Below are positions 38,098 through 48,386 of a stretch of DNA of 64,000 nucleotides, one piece after another; the stretch's first letter is position 1, and each line of letters begins with the position of its first letter. The notes beneath the pieces are model-generated. The model did not search any database and was not told the DNA's origin. It saw nothing but the letters and a program-made list of their open reading frames with translations. The DNA is from Bradyrhizobium sp. (GTDB taxonomy: Bacteria > Pseudomonadota > Alphaproteobacteria > Rhizobiales > Xanthobacteraceae), in the NCBI RefSeq assembly GCF_022844465.1, contig NZ_JALHLP010000001.1, positions 558,001 through 622,000 on the forward strand. The letters are read 5' to 3'. Made by a program: the position numbers and the translations under genes.

Positions 38098-38717
38098 TTT
38101 ATTAATGTTTTAGATCCCAATTAATCCTCGAAGCTGCTGGACCGACTGATGAATTCGGCCCCGCGCGCGCTTTCCGGAAACTCGCCGCAACGTGACGCGA
38201 TGAAACATCGAAAACGATGCGCGTTCAATCGAAATCAAGATCCGTCTCGGCAACGAAGTCCGTATTGATCAAATCCATCGAAGGCGAATCATGCGTACCG
38301 CAATGTCCGCCCTTTGCGGGAAACACCACAATAGAACGTGAGGGAAATGAAGAAATCGGAACGAGCTTCCTTCGGTACAAAGGCGCAAACTATCCTTGCG
38401 AAAGCGCCGTCGAAGAAATCGCCATGTGCCTGCCTAAGCGAAAGCGGCCTCACGATTTTTTCCGATTTCACTGCGCAGCCAGCCGTACCAGTTTGCCAGA
38501 CCCTCGCCGCCTCGCGCCGAAACCTGTGGCGCTGAACAGTCGGAAGAGCGGAAAATTCCCGTGACGAAGAACTTTTCTTGGAGATCACGAATCCGTGCGA
38601 TCCGTCCGGGTTACAACTCTCCCGATGTTCCGAAGAATATCCACCGGGAGAGGGAATAGAACGCCCACCCACGGCGTCTCTAGCGGTACGGCCAACACAT
38701 ACCTTTGGAGAAGTTCG
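38098..38717. other. 620-nt stretch without a supportable gene
   Basis: Somewhat more AT-rich than its neighbours. Open frames exist on both strands (38217-38564 plus, 38289-38672 minus) but they lack ribosome sites and protein-like composition. I recognise no tRNA, terminator or repeat; it may hold the dusA promoter, the promoter for 38718, and possibly an untranslated RNA. Confidence 0.5.
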
Positions 38718-39113
38718 ATGTTGAAAACGTTATGCTACCTTGCCCTGTCTGTGGCGTTGTCCGCGGCGGGGATAGTCCACGGCTATGCCGCAACGCCGGC
38801 GCAGGTCGCAAGCTCCAGCAAGGGAAGCATCCTTGTCGATGGAACCGGCATGAGCCTCTACACCTTTGCCAAGGACAGCAAGGGCAAGTCGGCCTGCAAC
38901 GTCCCGTGCGAGTACAACTGGCCGCCCCTATTGGTTGGGGTCGGCGGGGATGAACGTGGACCCGCGCATTTCTCGGTCATCACGCGCGACGATGGCAGGA
39001 AACAGTGGGCTTATAAGGACAAGCCTCTTTACAGGTGGGTCAATGATCACAAGCCGGGCGACACAACCGGCGATGGCTTCCTGAATGGCGCCTGGCACGT
39101 TGCAAGACCCTAA
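38718..39113 (+). CDS. PF03640 secreted-repeat protein
   Basis: 131 aa. Signal peptide MLKTLCYLALSVALSAAGIV, cleavage near YAA. Two copies of the secreted repeat: LVDGTGMSLYTFAKDSKGKS with a Cys pair (CNVPC) and W-P-P-L, then QWAYKDKPLYRWVNDHKPGD. These small exported or lipoprotein-like proteins are often next to ECF sigma genes; their function is unknown. TGGAG lies upstream of the ATG. Followed by a broken partial copy and the sigma/anti-sigma pair. Confidence 0.88.
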   Translation: MLKTLCYLALSVALSAAGIVHGYAATPAQVASSSKGSILVDGTGMSLYTFAKDSKGKSACNVPCEYNWPPLLVGVGGDERGPAHFSVITRDDGRKQWAYKDKPLYRWVNDHKPGDTTGDGFLNGAWHVARP

Positions 39114-39225
39114 CTTCCTTTGCCGGCGCCGATGAGGAACGTGGCTGACTTGTATGACCTTCCTCGGCGCCGGCCCCGCTGTTGTTGTCGATTTTATCCT
39201 GGCGGGCCGGAGCCCCCCGGTTCTC

Positions 39226-39408
39226 CCAGCACAACGGTTCTGTTCCCCCTCACTTTTGCGTCATCCCCGACGCTTCTCCCGCGACGATGGCGCCAGGCAG
39301 TGGGCCTACAAAGGCAAGCCCCTTTACATCTTCGTCAAGGATCGAAAGGCGGGCGATATCAAGGGGGACAGCTTCCTTGGCGACGCCTGGCATATCGCCA
39401 AGCCCTGA
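39226..39408 (+). pseudogene. Truncated, frameshifted second PF03640 copy
   Basis: From about 39270 the frame reads SRDDGARQWAYKGKPLYIFV then DRKAGDIKGDSFLGDAWHIAKP, closely matching the C-terminal repeat of the gene just upstream. The preceding homologous segment (HFCVI) is in another frame, so an indel near 39280 broke it, and the signal peptide and first repeat are missing. Confidence 0.7.
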
Positions 39409-39556
39409 TCTCCGCCTCGTCGCCGGCATGTGATCGGCCGGCGCCGGGGTGAAAGGGATTTCCGCGGTCGATGTGACGGTTTTTCTCAAGCTGCCAGCGG
39501 CTTCTGCCGGAAGCCTGCCGGTTTTCTCCAGACGGTATGGGTGGAATGCGAGCGCC

Positions 39557-40063
39557 ATGAGCGACATGTCAACCCTCCTCGAGCAGCAGATTCCAGCGCT
39601 GCGTCGGTATGCGCTCGGACTAAGCCGCGACGACCACACGGCCGACGATCTGGTTCAGGATTGCCTCGAACGGGCGATTTCGCGCTGGTTCCTGCGTCGA
39701 CAAGGCGGCGATTTGCGCGCCTGGCTGTTTGCGATTCTCCGGAATCTCTACATCAGCTCTTGCCGTACCCAGAGTAGGCGCGCGACCAGCATGGCCATTG
39801 AGGAAATCATTGCTTCGGACGGCTATCCTGATCCGGAAGCAAGGCTGGAGACGCGCGACATTCTCGTCGCGCTCGATCAACTTCCTGAGGAGCAGAAATC
39901 GATTTTGCTGTTGGTCGGGGTCGAAGACTTCACTTACGAGGATGTGGCGCGAATGCTGGGCGTACCCATCGGGACCGTAATGTCCCGACTGTCCCGCGGC
40001 AGGCAGCGCCTGCGTACGATTTTGGGAACAGGTCAACCGACGTTAATTCGGAGAGTGAAATGA
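39557..40063 (+). CDS. ECF-type RNA polymerase sigma factor
   Basis: 168 aa from MSDMSTLLEQQIPALRRYAL. Region 2 (DDHTADDLVQDCLERAISRW, DLRAWLFAILRNLYI) and region 4 (LDQLPEEQKSILLLVGVEDF, YEDVARMLGVPIGTVMSRLS) are complete; there is no region 3. A longer in-frame GTG start at 39449 has weaker support. The stop overlaps the anti-sigma ATG (ATGA). It probably directs the PF03640 gene and its own operon. I could not identify its target promoter. Confidence 0.93.
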   Translation: MSDMSTLLEQQIPALRRYALGLSRDDHTADDLVQDCLERAISRWFLRRQGGDLRAWLFAILRNLYISSCRTQSRRATSMAIEEIIASDGYPDPEARLETRDILVALDQLPEEQKSILLLVGVEDFTYEDVARMLGVPIGTVMSRLSRGRQRLRTILGTGQPTLIRRVK

Positions 40064-40872
40064 ATTCCCGCGACGCGCCCATCGGCGAAGACGACCTTCA
40101 AGCGTTCATCGACGAGCGATTGTCCGGGGAGCGACGCTCGATGATGGAGGCCTATCTCGCGCAGAGTCCCGACACCAGGGAACGTGTGGCGGAAGATCGC
40201 CGCCACCGCGACGCCTTGCGCGCACGACTTGAGCGTGTAGCCCGTGAGCCCATTCCGATGCGCCTTCGCATCGCCAATATCCAGGAAACCCGACGCGGGC
40301 AACGGTCGCGCTGGCTCAGCAGCGCGTCTCTGGCCGCCGGTATTTTTCTCGCCGGAGCAGCCGGTGGATGGTTCGCCGGTAGCGTTCATCCGCCGGTCTC
40401 GCCAACCTCATTCATTCCACGGACGGCGGTGGTTGCAAACGATGCAATTGCGGCGCACCAGACATTCACGGTCGAGGTTATGCACCCCGTCGAAGTCGAT
40501 GCGTCCAACGAGGCTCACCTCGTTCAATGGCTTTCAAAGCGGCTTGGACGCCGCCTTGCCGCGCCGGATCTCTCTCAGTTCGGCTACCGACTGATGGGCG
40601 GGCGGCTTCTTCCGGGAGGTGGCGGACCCGCGGCTCAGCTTATGTATGATGATGTGGGTGGAAAGCGGCTGACCTTGTACGTGCAGGCCGCCGGTGGCGC
40701 GGCGACGGCATTTAGATTCCGTCAAGGAAAGAACGAAAGCACATTCGCATGGATCGATCAGGGTTTCGGTTTCGCTGTGACAGCGGCGAGCGATCGCAAT
40801 GCTCTGCTTCCGGTCGCGGAATCCGTTTATCACAGTTTTGAAGAACCTGAAGGCCGTGCAATCAAGGACTGA
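40060..40872 (+). CDS. Membrane anti-sigma factor
   Basis: 270 aa. The N-terminal cytoplasmic part (IGEDDLQAFIDERLSGERRS) resembles the anti-sigma domain found in RskA/FecR-like proteins but has no zinc-binding HxxxCxxC. One membrane helix lies at about residues 86-108 (SLAAGIFLAGAAGGWFAGSV), then a 160-residue periplasmic domain that includes GGRLLPGGGGPAAQLMYDD. Coupled to the sigma gene by ATGA, so it most likely binds and releases that sigma factor on an envelope signal. Confidence 0.85.
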   Translation: MNSRDAPIGEDDLQAFIDERLSGERRSMMEAYLAQSPDTRERVAEDRRHRDALRARLERVAREPIPMRLRIANIQETRRGQRSRWLSSASLAAGIFLAGAAGGWFAGSVHPPVSPTSFIPRTAVVANDAIAAHQTFTVEVMHPVEVDASNEAHLVQWLSKRLGRRLAAPDLSQFGYRLMGGRLLPGGGGPAAQLMYDDVGGKRLTLYVQAAGGAATAFRFRQGKNESTFAWIDQGFGFAVTAASDRNALLPVAESVYHSFEEPEGRAIKD

Positions 40873-41025
40873 CGCCGGTCAGCCCGTGGCGTCAACGTTG
40901 TCAACTTGCGCCCCGCGACCAAGATAGTGCGTTCCTTCGAATATCGAGCTTGCCACGCGGCGGTATCCGCAAAAGTTGAGGCCGGCGATCCTGGAGCCGG
41001 CGCTCGAGCGCCCTCCCGGCACGCC

Positions 41026-41140
41026 ATGTGACCGTTTCGTAGGACCCGCCCGGGCCATATGCATGGGCCTCTTGAAGCCACGCCAAGTTTTTCCAAACTC
41101 GCGGGCGGGCCCAATCTTCTTGCCAAGCGAACTGGAAAAC
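41026..41140 (+). pseudogene. Fragment of a cuyA/D-cysteine desulfhydrase 5' end
   Basis: About 100 nt aligns with the first 35 codons of the intact gene at 43354 (MHGPLEATPSFSKLAGGPNL against [20 protein letters not shown]), at about 70% nucleotide identity by eye. The start ATG is followed at once by TGA and the match ends after the first Lys-Arg, with unrelated sequence beyond. The rest of 40873-41276 shows nothing else. Confidence 0.7.
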
Positions 41141-41276
41141 CAGCCATGGCGCTGGCGCAGGACGAGAACTGGGCTTCACCTGCCAGTTTGGGTGGTTTAG
41201 TCTCGGCGGTCAAAACGCCCTTTCATCGACTATGGTCCCGGCTTCGGAGACGACCACACCGGCCTGAAAGCATCAC

Positions 41277-42206
41277 GTGGAGATAAAACTGCTCGAGGAC
41301 TTTCTGGCGGTGGCCGGCAGCGGCAACTTTTCGCGCGCCGCCGAGGCCCGCAATGTGACACAACCGGCCTTCAGCCGCAGATTGAAGGCTCTGGAAACCT
41401 GGATTGGCGCCCCCCTCCTCGACCGCAGCAGCTATCCGATCACCCTGACGCCCGCCGGCGAAAAACTGCTGCCGGTTGCCGAACGCGTGGTGCGCGACAT
41501 CAAGGCTGCGCGCGCAGAGGCGCAGGCTGGCAAGGCACAGGGCGGTTCGATGCTTAAACTGGCCATGCCCCATTCTCTGGCGGTCGATTTCTTTCCCGTC
41601 TGGTGGCCAAAAGTAACGGGTGGCAACACGCGGATCACCGCGAAAGTCATCGCTGACAATCTCCACGATTGCGTCGAGTCCCTGCTGCAAGGCAGTTGCC
41701 AGTTCTTGTTATGCTACCGCGGCGAAGAGATTGCCAATCCGATCCTCGCAAACGGATTTCAGGGCATCCGGATTGACGCCGAGCGCCTGGTCGCAGTGAC
41801 GGCGCCCTCGGCTCCCGGCGGCTGGCGTCAAGCGATCCGGCTCGGAAACTCCGAACCCGTGCCTTACCTTGGATATGCGCCGGATTCGTTCCTGGGAAAG
41901 GTGACTGCGAACCTCATCAACACATCCCCGACGCCCTTCAACTTACGGTTGGTCTATGAGAGCGCGTTTGCCGAGGCCTTGCGCGCCCAGGCCCTGTCCG
42001 GCGCGGGCATTGCATGGCTGCCAATCAAGCTCATTGCCAGTGACCTTGAAAGCAAGCGGCTCGTTGCGGCGGGAGACAGCCTGCCGGTGGCTGATCTGAC
42101 CATCTGGCTTTACCGCGCCATTCAAGGTACGGAGCCCGCCGTCGAGGCGATCTGGAAGGCCGCCGAGCGGCTGTCCGGCCCAAGCCTCCATGCCGTAGCC
42201 ACATAG
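41277..42206 (+). CDS. LysR family regulator, likely of the cysteate cluster
   Basis: 309 aa from a GTG. HTH: EIKLLEDFLAVAGSGNFSRA, AEARNVTQPAFSRRLKALET. The effector domain follows from about residue 90 (LKLAMPHSLAVDFFPVWWPK). All genes to 45491 run in the same direction. LysR genes usually lie divergent from their targets; here the upstream neighbour is the dead cuyA fragment. Likely senses the substrate of the cluster (CuyR role, inference). Confidence 0.85.
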   Translation: MEIKLLEDFLAVAGSGNFSRAAEARNVTQPAFSRRLKALETWIGAPLLDRSSYPITLTPAGEKLLPVAERVVRDIKAARAEAQAGKAQGGSMLKLAMPHSLAVDFFPVWWPKVTGGNTRITAKVIADNLHDCVESLLQGSCQFLLCYRGEEIANPILANGFQGIRIDAERLVAVTAPSAPGGWRQAIRLGNSEPVPYLGYAPDSFLGKVTANLINTSPTPFNLRLVYESAFAEALRAQALSGAGIAWLPIKLIASDLESKRLVAAGDSLPVADLTIWLYRAIQGTEPAVEAIWKAAERLSGPSLHAVAT

Positions 42207-42276
42207 TTTTATCCAATCTGCGCATTGGCTAGCGGTGTTGGCCTGAACTACGCTGCGGCAGTTTGAGGATGCTGGC

Positions 42277-43005
42277 ATGGACCGCTCGGACGAACTGGTA
42301 GTGGGCGTAATGGGCGGGCTCGGGCCCGAGGCGACGCATGACTTTTTCGGCAAGGTTCTTGCCCATTCGAACGCTCGAACCGACCAGCAACATCTGCATC
42401 TGATTATCGACAACAATCCCAAGACGCCGAACCGCAACGATGCGATTGCAGGTGTTGGCCCGTCACCGGGACCGGCGCTGGCAACCATGGCGCAAAGGCT
42501 GGAAGAGGCAGGGGCTGATTTCATCGTCATGGCCTGCAATACGGCCCATGCCTATGAGAAAGATATTCGCCGCGCGATCAGCAAACCTTTCGTCAGCCTG
42601 ATCGACGAAGTCGTCGCCGAAGTGCGGCGCAGCCATTCCGAAGTACGACGTGTCGGTCTGCTTGCCGCACAGGGCTGCATCGATTCGCAAATCTATCACA
42701 AGGCGTTTCGTTCCGCCGGAATTGAAGTCGTGACGCCTGACCCGCCATCGCAGTCAGAGCTCATGAAGCTGATCTATCGCATCAAGTCCGGCGAGCGTGA
42801 CGACTCCGTAAGGAGCTCCATGCGCGCCCTCGCCGAACGGTTGTCCCAATCTGGCGTCGGCGTGCTGATCGCCGGCTGCACCGAAGTACCCCTGGTCCTG
42901 ACAAGTCAGTCCTGCACCCTGCCGCTCGTCGATTCCACCGATGTGTTGGCGAGGCGTTGCGTCAGCTATGCCCGAAGAACAGAACCTCTGCCCGCAGGAG
43001 TCTGA
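42277..43005 (+). CDS. Aspartate/glutamate racemase family protein
   Basis: 242 aa. Two catalytic cysteines at C87 (VMACNTAHAY) and C201 (IAGCTEVPLV), with GVMGGLGPEAT at 10-20 and IDNNPKTPNRNDAI for the substrate. PLP-independent racemase of Asp/Glu type. In this cluster it may interconvert D- and L-forms of an acidic amino acid such as cysteate, which is an aspartate analogue. GAGGATG lies before the start. Confidence 0.88.
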   Translation: MDRSDELVVGVMGGLGPEATHDFFGKVLAHSNARTDQQHLHLIIDNNPKTPNRNDAIAGVGPSPGPALATMAQRLEEAGADFIVMACNTAHAYEKDIRRAISKPFVSLIDEVVAEVRRSHSEVRRVGLLAAQGCIDSQIYHKAFRSAGIEVVTPDPPSQSELMKLIYRIKSGERDDSVRSSMRALAERLSQSGVGVLIAGCTEVPLVLTSQSCTLPLVDSTDVLARRCVSYARRTEPLPAGV

Positions 43006-43009
43006 TCCC

Positions 43010-43255
43010 GTGACGAGCCGGTGTTCGTCGAAATTACCGACTCCTACAACGTCGACCTCGATGACCTCGAGCGAAAGGCTAAGGCGAGTGGCGCCAAAGT
43101 GCTGCTGCTCTCCCACATGCGCGGTGCGACATGGACGCGCTGGTGGCCATTTGCGACCGCCACCGCCTCACCCTGATTGAGGAGAAATTCCTGACCGATG
43201 CGGCAGCGCGCGGCGTGTCCGTCAAATGGTTCGGCCGTAAGCAGCTCGTCACCTC
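43010..43255 (+). pseudogene. Remnant of a DegT/DnrJ/EryC1/StrS aminotransferase
   Basis: Frame 1 reads VFVEITDSYNVDLDDLERKA and LLLSHMRG, typical of the family; after a shift near 43128 frame 2 continues MDALVAICDRHRLTLIE and then jumps to a C-terminal-like piece, LTDAAARGVSVKWFGRKQ. The PLP-lysine core is missing. Internal deletion plus frameshift make this a dead gene. Confidence 0.7.
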
Positions 43256-43353
43256 GGGGGTTATGCCGCTCCGGCATGATCCTTGCTGGATTCGGCATTG
43301 GTCAGCTCCGATTTCGCCTTCTAGTCTGATTTCGGAACGGGAGCACTTTCGCG

Positions 43354-44364
43354 ATGCATCTTGCCAGATTTCCCAGAGTACGCCTGGGCCACATGCATAC
43401 GCCGCTCGAGGCCATGCCCAATCTTTCCAAGCTGCTGGGCGGGCCAAACCTCTTTATCAAGCGCGACGATTGCACGGGCCTGGCGTCCGGCGGCAACAAG
43501 ACCCGCAAGCTGGAATTCCTGATGGCCGATGCGCTCGCCAAGGGCGCCGATACCGTGATCACCCAAGGCGCGGTGCAGTCCAACCATGCCCGCCAGACCG
43601 CCGCCGCTGCCGCGAAGTTGGGCATGAAGTGCCGGATCCTTCTTGAAAACCGCACTGGCAGCAACAGCGTCGATTACTGCAATTCCGGCAACGTGCTGCT
43701 TGACCATATTCTGGGCGCGCCGACCCAGATGTATCCCGGCGGCGCCGACATGAATGCCGCCATGGCCGAGGTGGCTGACGAAATCAGCGCCAGCGGCGGC
43801 AAGCCCTACATTATCGTCGGTGGCGGCTCAAATGCCATTGGCGCGCTGGGCTATGTGAACTGCGCCATCGAACTGGTGGCCCAGGCCAATGACATGGGTC
43901 TGAACATCCACCATCTCGTCCACGCGACCGGCAGCGCCGGCACCCAGGCGGGACTTGTCGCCGGGCTCGAAGGTTGCCGCAGCCTCGTTCCCGTGCTCGG
44001 CATCGGCGTGCGTGCCGCCCGACCGCAGCAGGAAGAAAGCGTCTACAAGCTGGCCTGCGCCACCGCGGACTTGCTGGGGATACCGGGCAGCGTGGCGCGC
44101 GAAAAAGTCGTTGCCAACACCGACTATGTCGGTCCGGGCTACGGCATGCCGACCGACGCAATGATTGAGGCCATCAACCTTGCTGCTCGCTACGAAGGCA
44201 TTCTCCTTGATCCGGTCTATTCCGGAAAGGGCATGGCCGGACTGATTGACCTGATCCGGAAGGGGCATTTCAAAAAATCCGAAAATATCGTGTTCCTGCA
44301 TACCGGCGGCAACGTCGGCCTGTTCGGTTACAACAGCCTCTTTGACGCAACGCGACCTAACTGA
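43354..44364 (+). CDS. cuyA: PLP-dependent L-cysteate sulfo-lyase / D-cysteine desulfhydrase
   Basis: 336 aa, ACC deaminase/D-cysteine desulfhydrase fold. [20 protein letters not shown] at the start; PLP lysine K49 in [43 protein letters not shown] phosphate-binding region; [20 protein letters not shown] near the end. The overall pattern, with RDDCTGL and [10 protein letters not shown], is closer to my recollection of CuyA (cysteate to pyruvate, ammonia and sulfite) than to E. coli DcyD. An adjacent YeiH/CuyZ-type exporter supports that. The D-cysteine reaction remains possible. GGGAG lies before the start. Confidence 0.8.
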   Translation: MHLARFPRVRLGHMHTPLEAMPNLSKLLGGPNLFIKRDDCTGLASGGNKTRKLEFLMADALAKGADTVITQGAVQSNHARQTAAAAAKLGMKCRILLENRTGSNSVDYCNSGNVLLDHILGAPTQMYPGGADMNAAMAEVADEISASGGKPYIIVGGGSNAIGALGYVNCAIELVAQANDMGLNIHHLVHATGSAGTQAGLVAGLEGCRSLVPVLGIGVRAARPQQEESVYKLACATADLLGIPGSVAREKVVANTDYVGPGYGMPTDAMIEAINLAARYEGILLDPVYSGKGMAGLIDLIRKGHFKKSENIVFLHTGGNVGLFGYNSLFDATRPN

Positions 44365-44492
44365 GTTTTGATTGGCGCACCTGAAGCCGGCGACATGGCA
44401 CGGACTAAAAATGTGGCTGCGTTGGCGCAAAAGGCGGTCATCGGCCATTCCGGTACGCCGTCTGGTCCCCTGGAACGGTCGTGCGTAACGCC

Positions 44493-45491
44493 ATGAAGCC
44501 ATCCACAGCAATCGCGCTCCGGGGCCTTGTGCCCGGAGTGATGGCCAGCGGCGTTGTCGCAATTACGGCCGTGTTCCTCAACGAGCATTACGGCGCGCCC
44601 GCCATGCTCTTTGCGTTGCTTTTGGGGTTGTCTTTCAAGTTCCTGTCGGATGAAGGCCCGTGTGGTCCGGGCATCATGTTTTCATCGACGAACATCCTGC
44701 GGATCGGCGTGGCGCTGCTGGGGTTCCGCATCACGACGGATCAGGTCATCTCGCTCGGACCGGCCGCCTTGCTGGCGATTGTCCTAGCGGTGACGTTGAT
44801 CATTTTCCTGGGACTTGGGCTGGCCCGGCTGCTGAAAATGGACTGGCGACTTGGCCTGCTGACGGCAGGCTCGGTCGGCATCTGCGGTGCGGCCGCCGCC
44901 ATGACCATATCCGCGCTGTTGCCCAAGAACGAGGATACCACCCGCTGGACCCTGTTCACGATTGTGGGCGTGACGGCGCTCAGCACTGTCGCGATGATTG
45001 GCTATCCGATCCTTGCCGTTTCTCTTGGTCTCGACCAGCAAAAAACCGGCTTCTTTCTGGGCGCCACCATCCACGACGTGGCGCAGGTGATGGGGGCCGG
45101 CTACGCAGTGTCGGACAGCGCCGGCGATGTCGCCGCGCTCACCAAGATGATGCGGGTGGCGATGTTGGTGCCGGTGGCCTTCGTCATCACCATTGCTCTT
45201 TCGGGCGCATCGGGCGGGATCGGAAAACTTCACAAATCCCTGCCCTGGTTCGTCGCGCTGTTTGCCGTGTTCGCGGTGTTGAACAACCTCGTGCCGATAC
45301 CCGCGGCCGTCACCGGCTGGCTGTCGTCCGCTTCGCGCTGGTGCCTGATTATCGGCATCGCCGCCATGGGCATGCGCACCAGTTTCAAGGAAGTCCTGGC
45401 CATCGGGCCACGCGCGATTGCGATGCTCTGCATCGAGACGGTTGTCCTGGCCGCACTCATATTGGGGTTGATCGGACTGCGGCTGGTCTGA
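44493..45491 (+). CDS. YeiH family putative sulfate/sulfite exporter (CuyZ-like)
   Basis: 332 aa from ATG 44493 (MKPSTAIALRGLVPGVMASG); a GTG at 44481 is possible. About ten membrane helices of the PF03601 family: GPCGPGIMFSSTNILRIGVA, LLGFRITTDQVISLG, GSVGICGAAAAMTISALLP, ATIHDVAQVMGAGYA. YeiH-type proteins include CuyZ, proposed to remove sulfite made by cysteate cleavage. It follows the lyase gene by about 130 nt and converges on cbbX. Confidence 0.85.
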   Translation: MKPSTAIALRGLVPGVMASGVVAITAVFLNEHYGAPAMLFALLLGLSFKFLSDEGPCGPGIMFSSTNILRIGVALLGFRITTDQVISLGPAALLAIVLAVTLIIFLGLGLARLLKMDWRLGLLTAGSVGICGAAAAMTISALLPKNEDTTRWTLFTIVGVTALSTVAMIGYPILAVSLGLDQQKTGFFLGATIHDVAQVMGAGYAVSDSAGDVAALTKMMRVAMLVPVAFVITIALSGASGGIGKLHKSLPWFVALFAVFAVLNNLVPIPAAVTGWLSSASRWCLIIGIAAMGMRTSFKEVLAIGPRAIAMLCIETVVLAALILGLIGLRLV

Positions 45492-45494
45492 ACC

Positions 45495-45520
45495 CCAGCC
45501 TGCAATCGGGACTCGGCTGG
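45495..45520. terminator. Weak hairpin between the exporter and cbbX
   Basis: CCAGCC (45495-45500) and GGCTGG (45515-45520) can pair around 14 nt in the 36-nt convergent gap. No U tract, so termination there is uncertain. Confidence 0.25.
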
Positions 45521-45527
45521 ACCGGAT

Positions 45528-46439
45528 TCAGGCGTTCTGCGAGAATACCCTGCTGGCCAGCACGTCCGCGGCCTCCAGCGACATGATGTCGTCGGCGGTC
45601 AGTACGCGGTCGAGATCGGCCACGAGGCGGTTGGCCTGGCGCAACCGCATGCGGTCGAGCGCGTTACGGATCGATCGCGCGTTGGAGAACAGAGGCTGGG
45701 TCTTGCGCAGCGCGATGTAGCGGACGAAGGCTTCGCGCGCGCCGGCGCTGAACCTGTAGTTCATGTCCGCCAGCATCAGATCGGCGATCGCGAGCAACTC
45801 GTCATCGGCATAGTCGGGGAAATCGATATGGTGCGCGATGCGGGAACGGAACCCCGGATTGCTGCCGAAGAACTTGTCCATGCGGTCACCGTAGCCCGCG
45901 AGTATCACCACCAAATCCTCGCGCTGGGACTCCATCACCTGCAGCAGGATCTCGATCGCCTCCTGGCCATAGTCGCGCTCATTGTCCGGCCGGTGCAGGT
46001 AATAGGCCTCGTCAATGAACAGCACACCGCCCATCGCCTTCTTCAGGATCTCCTTGGTCTTCGGCGCGGTGTGGCCGATATACTGCCCGACCAGCTCATC
46101 CCGCGTCACCGACACCACCTGCCCGCGCCGCACGAAGCCGAGCCTATGCAGGATACTGGCGATGCGAAGCGCCACCGTGGTCTTGCCGGTGCCGGGATTT
46201 CCGGTGAAGGACATATGCAGCGTCGGCACGTCAGAGGTCAGGCTCATTCGCTTGCGGATCCGCTCGATCAGCAGCAGCGAAGCGATCTCGCGAATGCGGG
46301 TCTTGACCGGTTTCAGACCGATCAGCTCGCGATCAAGTTGGTCGAGCACCTCGCCGATGCCGACCTCGTTGAACTCGCGGCGCAAGTCGACCTGTACCGC
46401 CGACGGCGTTCCCGACGACGAATCGACCAGCGCGCTCAC
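45528..46439 (-). CDS. cbbX: Red-type Rubisco activase CbbX
   Basis: 303 aa AAA+ protein that pulls the C-terminus of CbbL to release inhibitory sugar phosphates. Walker [10 protein letters not shown] at 80-88, Walker [10 protein letters not shown] around 139-147, arginine fingers in [14 protein letters not shown]. Length and motifs are normal. It overlaps cbbS by 4 nt, the usual last gene of the form IC set. Confidence 0.96.
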   Translation of the reverse strand: MSALVDSSSGTPSAVQVDLRREFNEVGIGEVLDQLDRELIGLKPVKTRIREIASLLLIERIRKRMSLTSDVPTLHMSFTGNPGTGKTTVALRIASILHRLGFVRRGQVVSVTRDELVGQYIGHTAPKTKEILKKAMGGVLFIDEAYYLHRPDNERDYGQEAIEILLQVMESQREDLVVILAGYGDRMDKFFGSNPGFRSRIAHHIDFPDYADDELLAIADLMLADMNYRFSAGAREAFVRYIALRKTQPLFSNARSIRNALDRMRLRQANRLVADLDRVLTADDIMSLEAADVLASRVFSQNA

Positions 46440-46867
46440 TTGCCACCGTAGCGTCCACCCTCGGGACGATCGACGGCGTAGGATTTGGTGGTGTAGCGGA
46501 TGTTGCGGCCATCGACCTCATGCCGCTCGAGCCGGAAGCCCGGCTCATCCTTCGGCCGGTTGACGATGAATGACAGCCGAACCGACTCCCAGCCGTGGCT
46601 GGAGTCGAACGCGGACATCCTGATATAGCGGTCGCCATACACCTTGCGGCACGCGTTCAACTCCATCATCACGCCTGCGGCGTCGCGGAGATCGAACATC
46701 GGCAGGCCCCACATCTCCCAGAAGGTGTTGCGGGGGTGCGGGTCGTCGGTGAACTCGATGTTCACGGCCCAACCCTTGCCGAGGCAGTATTGGACCTGCG
46801 CCGATATCTGTTCGTCGGTGAGGTCAGGCAGGAATGAAAAGCAGCCCTGGGTGACGCGCATGATCAT
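46436..46867 (-). CDS. cbbS: Ribulose-bisphosphate carboxylase small subunit
   Basis: 143 aa. [20 protein letters not shown] start, [20 protein letters not shown] and [11 protein letters not shown] are diagnostic. The extended C-terminal hairpin ([15 protein letters not shown]) is the red-type form IC feature. It lies 6 nt after cbbL. Confidence 0.97.
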   Translation of the reverse strand: MIMRVTQGCFSFLPDLTDEQISAQVQYCLGKGWAVNIEFTDDPHPRNTFWEMWGLPMFDLRDAAGVMMELNACRKVYGDRYIRMSAFDSSHGWESVRLSFIVNRPKDEPGFRLERHEVDGRNIRYTTKSYAVDRPEGGRYGGK

Positions 46868-46873
46868 GTTTCC

Positions 46874-48367
<1,494 letters not shown>

Positions 48368-48386
48368 TCAATTGATCTCAATCGCC

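Noticed and set aside
38217..38672. Two overlapping open frames in the dusA upstream gap
   Set aside because: Opposite strands, no ribosome site, no recognisable domain.
44395..44502. 35-codon frame ending in the exporter start region
   Set aside because: Its stop overlaps the ATG at 44493, but it has no ribosome site or protein-like pattern; too short to support.
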